Source: Victivallales bacterium
GTDB taxonomy: Bacteria; Verrucomicrobiota; Lentisphaeria; Oligosphaerales; Lenti-02
DNA length: 8,527 bases
Reading direction: 5' to 3'
Assembly (NCBI GenBank): GCA_018648945.1
Contig: JABGQJ010000311.1
Location: 1-8,527, forward strand
Shown: positions 1 to 5,207 of the stretch, in pieces
Numbering within the stretch: position 1 is the first letter of the stretch
Layout: the number at the start of each line of letters is the position of its first letter
Translations under genes and position numbers: made by a program
Notes under the pieces: model-generated
Databases searched by the model: none
Told to the model about the DNA's origin: nothing
The model's input: only the letters and a program-made list of their open reading frames with translations

Positions 1-2
1 AC

Positions 3-539
3 ATTGCAGGGGCTGCCCGTGGCGATGGCCATGGCCTGGGCGATCTTGCGGGCCCGCTTGCCGTGCTCGATCCAGAATTCCCGGATCTCCGCATCCGCAT
101 GCGAGAGGGTGAAGCCATCGTTGGCCTTCGGGTGCGCGTGGAAACTGGGGTTGAAATCCAGCCCGATGCCCAGTTCCTTGGCCCAGTCCATCCACTTCTG
201 GAAATGTCTCGGCTCAAGCTGGTCGCGGTCGACAAAGCCATCGTCGAACTCCGCGTAGTAGGAGTGCACATTCACCCGCTGGATGCCAGGGATCAGAGAC
301 ATGGACTTCGCCAAATCCTGCCGGACCTCATCGGCCGTGCGGGCGCGCCCGGGATGATTCCCGGTCGCCAGAATGCCGCCGCCGCTGACCCCGTCCTGCC
401 CCTCGAAGCCCACGTTGTCATCCGCCTGCCAGCAGTGCAGGGAGATGGGGATCGCCAAGGCCTGCTGAATCGCCGCATCCGTATCCACGCCAAAGGCCGC
501 GTATTGCGCTTTCGCTAGCGCGTAGCTGTTGTCATTCAT
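3..539 (-). CDS. rhaA: L-rhamnose isomerase, N-terminal part (runs off the window)
   Basis: Cytoplasmic metal-dependent enzyme that interconverts L-rhamnose and L-rhamnulose, the first step of rhamnose catabolism. The window holds the first 179 codons; the rest, including the metal-binding acidic and histidine residues of the C-terminal half, lies beyond the left edge. Recognised from collinear RhaA motifs: AISLHCW-type strand (PISLHCWQADD, residues 31-41), GGGILATGNHPGRAR (53-67), MSLIPGIQRVNVHSYY (80-95), LGIGLDFNPSFHAHP (123-137) and DGFTLSHAD (141-149), matching E. coli RhaA blocks such as SMHCWQGDD, GGIQATGNYPGKAR, LGLDFNPSCFSHP and DGFTLSHAD. The ATG at 539 has an AGGAGGA ribosome site 7 nt upstream that overlaps the stop codon of the aldolase gene, with only 13 nt between the two genes, so the pair is very probably translationally coupled. 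Family assignment is secure; partial only because of the window edge. Confidence 0.93.
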   Translation of the reverse strand, partial: MNDNSYALAKAQYAAFGVDTDAAIQQALAIPISLHCWQADDNVGFEGQDGVSGGGILATGNHPGRARTADEVRQDLAKSMSLIPGIQRVNVHSYYAEFDDGFVDRDQLEPRHFQKWMDWAKELGIGLDFNPSFHAHPKANDGFTLSHADAEIREFWIEHGKRARKIAQAMAIATGSPCN

Positions 540-552
540 ATCCACGTCCTCC

Positions 553-1266
553 TCAGAAGTAGAGTTCTACGAGCGATTCATAGACGCCGGGCGCGCCGAA
601 CATCGGGCAGTTGCGTTGCTTCATGACATTGTCCAGCCCTTCGATGGCTTCGCGCGACATCTCCTTGAGCTTCCGTCCCGCCACCATGGCCTGCAGGATG
701 GAGTACGCGGATGCCTCCAACAGCTCGACGTTCATCATGGTGTACCCGATCCCCTCCGGGCTCATGGTCACCAGCCCGTGGTTCTCCATGATGAAGCTGT
801 TGTACTTGCGGATGAACGGCTCGAAGTTGTCCGCCAGTTGCTGCGTCAGCGGCTCGCCATACGGCACGACTGGCACCGGTCCCACCTCGTGCGCCGTCTC
901 CGGGAAGAAGGGGCGCATCAGCGGATTCTCCCCTTCGATGATCGCGAAGGTACCGACGTTGGGGGCGTGGCAGTGGATCACGGACATGATGTCCGGGCGG
1001 TCGTTGAAGAACTTGATATACATCGGCCGTTCCCCGGTGGGGCGGCGCGTGCCCTCGACCGTGTCGCCGGCCATGTTGATGAACACCACATCGGCGCTGG
1101 TGATGTCGCCCTTGTTCATCATCGTCGGCGTGATGATGATCAAGTCGTCCTCCAGCTTCCACGCGGCGTTCCCGCCGTAGCCGGTCACGTACCCATTGGC
1201 AGCCAGCTTGCCGGTGACTTTCACGAACTGCGCGATCTCGCCAGCGTACTTTTCGACATATTTCAC
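553..1266 (-). CDS. rhaD: Class II aldolase, probable L-rhamnulose-1-phosphate aldolase
   Basis: 237-aa zinc aldolase of the class II aldolase/adducin family. Expected reaction: L-rhamnulose 1-phosphate to dihydroxyacetone phosphate and L-lactaldehyde, in the cytoplasm. Visible family features: glycine-rich phosphate loop TGYGGNAAWK (residues 28-37), the catalytic Glu in PTGERPMY (E79), the zinc pair HCH (H98, H100) and the third zinc ligand in MENHG (H163). These correspond to the Glu, His-X-His and His of FucA and RhaD. Start chosen: GTG at 1266, because AAGGGG sits 8 nt upstream and the protein aligns from there; the open frame continues upstream but through the promoter and repeat region with no family similarity. 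The product is shorter than E. coli RhaD (about 274 aa) and nearer FucA in size, so substrate is inferred from the adjacent rhamnose isomerase; fuculose-phosphate aldolase or another class II aldolase remains possible. No kinase gene lies between the pair. Confidence 0.78.
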   Translation of the reverse strand: MKYVEKYAGEIAQFVKVTGKLAANGYVTGYGGNAAWKLEDDLIIITPTMMNKGDITSADVVFINMAGDTVEGTRRPTGERPMYIKFFNDRPDIMSVIHCHAPNVGTFAIIEGENPLMRPFFPETAHEVGPVPVVPYGEPLTQQLADNFEPFIRKYNSFIMENHGLVTMSPEGIGYTMMNVELLEASAYSILQAMVAGRKLKEMSREAIEGLDNVMKQRNCPMFGAPGVYESLVELYF

Positions 1267-1351
1267 AGCAGGTTCCCCTTGTGGTCCGGTGGTCGCGCCG
1301 CCGCATTCCTGCCGGGGACACACGGGCGGCAACAGACTCGTTCTGGCCCGC

Positions 1352-1381
1352 ACTATAGGCCACCCGCCAGGAAAGATGCAA
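1352..1381 (-). promoter_or_regulatory. Candidate sigma70-type promoter of the aldolase-isomerase pair
   Basis: On the minus strand a TATAGT -10 hexamer (1352-1357, 5 of 6 match to TATAAT) lies 18 nt downstream of TTGCAT (1376-1381, matches the TTG of TTGACA). This would start transcription near 1345, about 80 nt upstream of the GTG start of the aldolase. The -10 stands out in an otherwise GC-rich stretch; the -35 match is weak. Prediction only. Confidence 0.4.
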
Positions 1382-1392
1382 GGATCTTCCTG
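1368..1392. promoter_or_regulatory. Inverted repeat overlapping the predicted -35, possible operator
   Basis: CAGGAAAGAT (1368-1377) and ATCTTCCTG (1384-1392) are inverted copies separated by 6 nt, nine pairs with one extra A in the left arm. The repeat spans the predicted -35 hexamer at 1376-1381, where a repressor or activator of a sugar operon would be expected to bind. The symmetry is seen directly; binding by a regulator is inference, and no regulator gene is in the window. Confidence 0.4.
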
Positions 1393-1394
1393 AA

Positions 1395-1441
1395 TGTGGG
1401 AGGGATGCCACGTGCCGCGACTGCCCGAGGACCCTCCCACA
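1395..1441. repeat. Perfect 10-bp inverted repeat between the DUF1294 gene and the aldolase gene
   Basis: TGTGGGAGGG (1395-1404) pairs exactly with CCCTCCCACA (1432-1441) across a 27-nt GC-rich loop that contains the palindrome CACGTG (1409-1414). It begins about 60 nt after the DUF1294 stop, so it could end transcripts from the sulfatase genes, but there is no T-run after it on the minus strand. Alternatives are a transcript-stabilising stem or a second regulator site upstream of the rhamnose promoter. Confidence 0.45.
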
Positions 1442-1500
1442 CTCAAAGCCGGATCTCCCCCCGCTACGGCGCCTCTCGGGGCTGATGCGAGGCTCACCCT

Positions 1501-1779
1501 CTACCTACCTGTACAAATCAGCCAAGGCAGGCCCACGTGCCCCGCAATGCTCAGCAGCAGCACGAGGAAGTACTTCAGCAGGTACGAGACCTTCCGGTTC
1601 TTGTGCCGCACCCACCAGACCCCCGCGACCGATCCCAGCGGCCCAAGGAACGTGAACAGCAACAGCCTCGACTCCGGGATTCTCGTCCTGCCCCACTTCG
1701 CCTTGAGCTTGTCGAGCCAGTAGACGCCCAGGCAGAGCAAGTTAAGCACAGCGAGGATGGGTAGTGCGATCGTGATCAC
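1501..1779 (-). CDS. DUF1294 small membrane protein
   Basis: 92-aa integral membrane protein of unknown function. Hydrophobic segments at about residues 2-20, 38-57 and 66-88 suggest three membrane helices. The family signature is clear: YWLDKLKAKWGRTRIPE (20-36), with the D-K pair and the R-I-P-E motif, then HKNRK (59-63) just before the last helix, as in other DUF1294 proteins. Start chosen: GTG at 1779 with TAGGAG upstream (AGGAG at 1785-1789, 5-nt spacing); longer readings run back into the sulfatase gene and have no hydrophobic or family character. It lies 44 nt after the sulfatase gene and is probably on the same transcript. DUF1294 proteins occur in many unrelated contexts and sometimes fused to cold-shock domains, so its presence here does not by itself imply a role in glycan use. 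Confidence 0.85.
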   Translation of the reverse strand: MITIALPILAVLNLLCLGVYWLDKLKAKWGRTRIPESRLLLFTFLGPLGSVAGVWWVRHKNRKVSYLLKYFLVLLLSIAGHVGLPWLICTGR

Positions 1780-1791
1780 GGCGTCTCCTAT

Positions 1792-1822
1792 CCGAGCATC
1801 TTGAGGTCGCGGACCTGCTCGG
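1792..1822. repeat. Intercistronic hairpin between sulfatase and DUF1294 genes
   Basis: CCGAGC (1792-1797) pairs with GCTCGG (1817-1822) and AGGTC (1804-1808) with GACCT (1812-1816): eleven base pairs, a 3-nt loop and a one-sided 6-nt bulge. It starts right after the sulfatase stop codon and ends just before the DUF1294 ribosome site. There is no T-run, so it looks more like an intercistronic stability or attenuation element than an intrinsic terminator. Structure is predicted by eye. Confidence 0.4.
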
Positions 1823-1823
1823 T

Positions 1824-3293
1824 CTATGCCTTCTTCCTTGGCTTCTTCCTTGGCTTCGTCATGTCGCCCGGCTTCTTGTCCCACGGGTTCGCTGTCCTCG
1901 GCTCGTAGAGTGGGCGGGCATCCTTGTCGGGCAGCGCATCGAGGACAGCCTGGAACTTCTGCAGGGCCTGTTTGTGTTCGGCCAGGTCGCTGCCCAGCAG
2001 GTTCGTCTTCTCCCACGGATCCTCCTGTAGATCATGCAGGCGGATGATCTTCCTCTCGTTTGCGATCCAGACCTTGAACCGCTTGTCGCGAATGACGCGG
2101 GTGGCGAAGTCCTTCTTGCCGCGCACGCCATCCTTGTCCAGCTTCGCGGGGCCATGCCCGAGAGCCATGATCCACTGCCGACTCGAGTCCTTCGCTTTGC
2201 CGAGGATGACCGGGGCGATGGACACGCCATCGATCGTGAGATCGTCCGGGACCTTGCCCCCGCCGAGCTCCACGAACGTCGGCAGGAGGTCGGTGAAGTC
2301 GGTCAGGGCATCGGTCTCCACACCAGCAGGCACGAGGCCCGGGCAGTTGACGACAAACGGCTCGCACACGCCGGGCTCGGATTCCTTCCCCTTGGCGCCT
2401 TTGACCTTGTGCCCTTTCAGACTGCCCGTGACCCCGCCGCCCGAGCCATTGTCGGTGGTGAAGATCACGATGGTGCGTCTGCGGATACCCAGTTCATCGA
2501 GAGCTCCGACCAGCCGTCCGACCAGCTTGTCGGTGTAGCGGACCATGGCCTTGTGCTTGTCGAGTCGAGTCTTGACGTCCGGCTCATCCGGGGTGGCCGT
2601 GAACGGGCCGTGGGTGAGGGCCATCGGGAAATAGAGGCACATGGGCTCGCCCTTGTGCCGTTTCATGAAGTCGATGAGGTGGTCGGCATAGACATCCGGC
2701 CCAAACTGCCCCTGGTACGTCTTGCTGCCGTCCGGAGTGTTGATGTAGGCATCTGCATAGCGCGCGCCGCTGGGCTTGTTGCCGGACTCGTAGCCAGTCC
2801 ACATGGCCCAATCGTCGAAGCCGTGTTTCCGCATCGCCTGCGGCTCGATCCGGAAGTCATTGATCTGCCACTTGCCCGCCGCGCAGGTCGCATAGCCGAG
2901 ATCCCTCATCAGACGCGCGAACGTCGTGTTCCGCTTCTGCTTCCAATCGAAGTACCCCACACCCCAGCGCGGCACATCCCAGTGGTTCACGAACCCGTTC
3001 CGCCAGGGGTACGTGCCAGTCAGCAACGTCGCCCGCGACGGCGTGCACTGCGGCATCGAGTAGGCGTTGTGGAAGGTCATCCCGCCAGCGGCAAGCGCAT
3101 CGATCTGCGGCGTCTCGATGTCCTCCGCGCCGTAGCAACTGATCCACTCCTTGCCCAGATCATCGACCAGGATGAACAGGATGTTCGGCTTTTCGCCCGG
3201 CGCGGCCGCGCCAATCGATGGCGCAACCAGACCGGCGCACGCGCTCGCGGATGCGGTCCTCAGGAATGCTCTGCGTGACAGTCTGTTTTGCAT
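1824..3293 (-). CDS. Tat-exported S1-family arylsulfatase
   Basis: 489-aa sulfate ester hydrolase of the formylglycine-dependent alkaline phosphatase fold. The N-terminus is a Tat signal: SRRAFLR (residues 6-12), a short alanine-rich hydrophobic run (13-26) and a likely cut after about residue 31, so the folded enzyme should act outside the cytoplasmic membrane. Active-site features: metal pair DD (44-45), C-T-P-S-R (C83 to formylglycine, R87), GKW (K141), THGP (H228), DNG (D281, N282) and K293. The usual GKWH reads GKWQ here, so the normal His is Gln142. A family-typical C-terminal strand with LHDLQEDPWEKTNL lies at 419-432, followed by a basic tail ending KPRKKPRKKA. Start chosen at the ATG at 3293, since it begins the Tat signal; the open frame upstream overlaps the previous sulfatase. 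Only 20 nt separate it from that gene's stop, with a weak GGAG 11 nt before the ATG, so coupling is likely. The natural substrate cannot be read from sequence. Confidence 0.93.
   Translation of the reverse strand: MQNRLSRRAFLRTASASACAGLVAPSIGAAAPGEKPNILFILVDDLGKEWISCYGAEDIETPQIDALAAGGMTFHNAYSMPQCTPSRATLLTGTYPWRNGFVNHWDVPRWGVGYFDWKQKRNTTFARLMRDLGYATCAAGKWQINDFRIEPQAMRKHGFDDWAMWTGYESGNKPSGARYADAYINTPDGSKTYQGQFGPDVYADHLIDFMKRHKGEPMCLYFPMALTHGPFTATPDEPDVKTRLDKHKAMVRYTDKLVGRLVGALDELGIRRRTIVIFTTDNGSGGGVTGSLKGHKVKGAKGKESEPGVCEPFVVNCPGLVPAGVETDALTDFTDLLPTFVELGGGKVPDDLTIDGVSIAPVILGKAKDSSRQWIMALGHGPAKLDKDGVRGKKDFATRVIRDKRFKVWIANERKIIRLHDLQEDPWEKTNLLGSDLAEHKQALQKFQAVLDALPDKDARPLYEPRTANPWDKKPGDMTKPRKKPRKKA
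1830..1853 (-). repeat. 12-bp tandem duplication at the 3' end of the sulfatase gene
   Basis: CTTCTTCCTTGG (plus strand) occurs twice head to tail at 1830-1841 and 1842-1853, followed by a 4-nt partial copy. It encodes the K-P-R-K repeat of the lysine-rich tail just before the stop. The copies are identical at DNA level, which suggests recent slippage duplication or a length-variable tail. Confidence 0.7.
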
Positions 3294-3313
3294 GGTCTTC
3301 GGCGCTCCGATGC

Positions 3314-5071
3314 TCAATCCCCCACTCGCCGCACGTACACGTAGTATGCCGACGAGTAGAAGCCCGGACCGGCGGCGGAGAACTGCGCTCGCACATGGCG
3401 CGGGCCGGCGGGCAGGTGGATGCGGATGATCGCGCCTTGGTCCTCCGGGTCCACGGGGATCCATTTGGTAGGCAGGCCGGAGACATCGAGCCCGGCGGTG
3501 TCGATGTTCAGGGCCACGCCGCCGGAGTAGGTGCCCTCGGCACCGGGCTGAATCCAGTCCTTCCGGTACTCCACGTCGTCCCCCTCGATGCCGCTGCGGA
3601 CGCGGTGTCCGGCCTCGCGAGGCCAGCGACGCAGGTCGAATTCGTACTCCCCTGCCGTCTCCACCATGATCTCCCACCAGCCGTGCGCCCGGTCGCCACG
3701 CCGCACCTGCGACTGGTCCCAGACGCCCAGATGGTCCTGCTCATTGCGGATGTCGTGGGTTTTGAGCACGGCCGTCTCCTGTTCATCGGCGCCGATGGAG
3801 ATGGGAATGTCGTCGTCGATCTGGGTGGCGCAGAGGTCCCACCAGTTCTCGTATGCCGCCTGTAGCTCGCCCACCATCGCGGGATTCTGCGCCGCCACAT
3901 CGCTCTTCTGGCCCGGATCGTCGGCGATGTTGTAGAGTTCGGCGCGGTTGACCAGCCGCCACGTGTCCTTCATCACGCAGCTCCAGCGCCATTTCAGCGG
4001 ATGGGCCACGCGCTGCGTATCGGTCGTGATCACCCGTTCGGTCCAATGCCCGTCCACCTTGCCCTCCAGCAGCGGCCGCAGGCTTTCGCCGTGGAAGGAA
4101 CGCTCGGCGGGCACAGCCACGCCACAGAGATCGAGGATGGTGGGCATGAAATCGACGTAACTGGTCAGTTGCTCGATGTAGCGCGCGGTCGAGATTCCGC
4201 CGTCGGGCCAGCGGATCAGGAACGGCACCCGGTGACCGCCGTCGTAGGGGCTGCTCTTGAACCCCCGCATGCCCGCGTTGTACATCTTCGCCGAGGGGTC
4301 GCCCACGCCCGTCTGGCCATTGTCGCTCATGAAGATGAGGATCGTGTTGTCCTCGATGCCGAGCTCCCGGAGCTTCTCGCGCAACTGCCCGAAATTCTCG
4401 TCGATGTTCGTGATCATGCCGAGGAAGCGGGCGTAGTTCTCGCTCTCCGTGTGGTCGGTATAGAGGGCGCGATACTGGGGCTCCACATTCCAAGGCCCGT
4501 GGGGCGCATTGGTGGAGATGTAGGCGAAGAAGGGATTCTCCCGATTGGCCTCGATGAAGGCCAGGGCCTCGCGGAAGAAGACGTCCGTGCAGTAGCCCTC
4601 GTAGGCTGTGGGCTCGCCATCGACCATATAGGTGTCGTCGAAGTAGTCGTTGCCCCAGTAATCGGGTTGCTGGCTGATGCCGCCCCCGCCGTGGCAGACC
4701 ACCCGCTGGAACCCGCGATCCTGCGGCCGGTAGGGGTAGTCATCCCCCAGATGCCACTTGCCGAACAGACCCGTCCGGTAGCCCGCATCGCTCAGGGCCG
4801 TGGGCAGCGACCACTCGTCGCCCCGCAGCAGCGACCGACCGCCAATGGTGTGCCACACGCCGGTCGAGTTGCAGTAGTGCCCCGTCATCAGCCCCGAGCG
4901 GGTCGGAGCGCATGTCGTGCCCGTGTGGAACTGCTCGAAACGCGTCGACTCGCCGTGGAACGTATCCAGATTCGGGGTCTGGATGAAGGGGTGTCCATGG
5001 CATCCCATCGGCGGATAGCCCTGATCATCGGTGAGAACGAAAACGACATTGGGGCGCTTCGGTGCTGGCAT
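3314..5071 (-). CDS. S1-family arylsulfatase with C-terminal beta-rich extension
   Basis: 585-aa sulfatase. Catalytic domain (about residues 5-420): metal pair TDDQG (D15, D16), C-A-P-T-R (C54 to formylglycine, R58), FGKWHLGD (K105, H107), NAPHGPW (H191), MSDNGQ (D250, N251), FKSSPYDGGHRVPF (K272, H280) and the C-terminal ELYNIADDPGQ (378-388). All the usual catalytic residues are present, so it should be active once matured. Residues about 430-585 form an added domain with alternating aromatic strands (HGWWEIMVETAGEYEFDLRRWP, 463-484) that is probably a beta-sandwich; many planctomycete sulfatases carry such an extension. No signal peptide: it begins MPAPKRPNVVFVLTDD, so either cytoplasmic or exported by a route not visible. 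The ATG at 5071 has AAAGGA 6 nt upstream. It ends 20 nt before the Tat sulfatase. Substrate unknown; a role on sulfated sugars is inferred from family and neighbours. Confidence 0.93.
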   Translation of the reverse strand: MPAPKRPNVVFVLTDDQGYPPMGCHGHPFIQTPNLDTFHGESTRFEQFHTGTTCAPTRSGLMTGHYCNSTGVWHTIGGRSLLRGDEWSLPTALSDAGYRTGLFGKWHLGDDYPYRPQDRGFQRVVCHGGGGISQQPDYWGNDYFDDTYMVDGEPTAYEGYCTDVFFREALAFIEANRENPFFAYISTNAPHGPWNVEPQYRALYTDHTESENYARFLGMITNIDENFGQLREKLRELGIEDNTILIFMSDNGQTGVGDPSAKMYNAGMRGFKSSPYDGGHRVPFLIRWPDGGISTARYIEQLTSYVDFMPTILDLCGVAVPAERSFHGESLRPLLEGKVDGHWTERVITTDTQRVAHPLKWRWSCVMKDTWRLVNRAELYNIADDPGQKSDVAAQNPAMVGELQAAYENWWDLCATQIDDDIPISIGADEQETAVLKTHDIRNEQDHLGVWDQSQVRRGDRAHGWWEIMVETAGEYEFDLRRWPREAGHRVRSGIEGDDVEYRKDWIQPGAEGTYSGGVALNIDTAGLDVSGLPTKWIPVDPEDQGAIIRIHLPAGPRHVRAQFSAAGPGFYSSAYYVYVRRVGD

Positions 5072-5153
5072 GGGCTGTCCTTTGGTCTGTTGCCGTCCGC
5101 AGTCCCTTCAGAGTAGCGCGGCAATACGCCCGATCAACCACGCCCCCATCGAT

Positions 5154-5178
5154 CCCCAGAGCCCATGGCCCTCTGGGG
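5154..5178. repeat. Perfect 8-bp hairpin between two sulfatase genes
   Basis: CCCCAGAG (5154-5161) and CTCTGGGG (5171-5178) are exact inverted copies around a 9-nt loop. It is in the 136-nt gap between the iduronate-sulfatase-like gene (ends 5208) and the next sulfatase (starts 5071), the longest gap among the sulfatase genes. No T-run follows on the minus strand, so a classical intrinsic terminator is not supported; a Rho-linked or transcript-processing stem is possible. Confidence 0.4.
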
Positions 5179-5207
5179 CGGAAGAGGCCGAAGCGGGACC
5201 TCGTTCC

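Noticed and set aside
529..1485. Plus-strand open frame (318 codons) opposite the aldolase
   Set aside because: Histidine- and arginine-rich mirror of the aldolase gene; no ribosome site or domain.
1267..1497. Upstream extension of the aldolase frame to an ATG at 1497
   Set aside because: The added 77 residues show no family similarity and cross the promoter and repeats; the GTG at 1266 has a good ribosome site.
2034..3278. Long plus-strand open frame (414 codons) opposite the Tat sulfatase
   Set aside because: Shadow of the minus-strand sulfatase; rich in His, Arg and Val with no domain pattern.
3294..3677. Upstream extension of the Tat sulfatase reading frame
   Set aside because: It overlaps the 3' end of the preceding sulfatase in another frame, and the Tat signal begins at the ATG at 3293.
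4001..5116. Long plus-strand open frame (371 codons) opposite the central sulfatase
   Set aside because: Same reason: the minus-strand gene carries all catalytic motifs, the plus-strand product has none.
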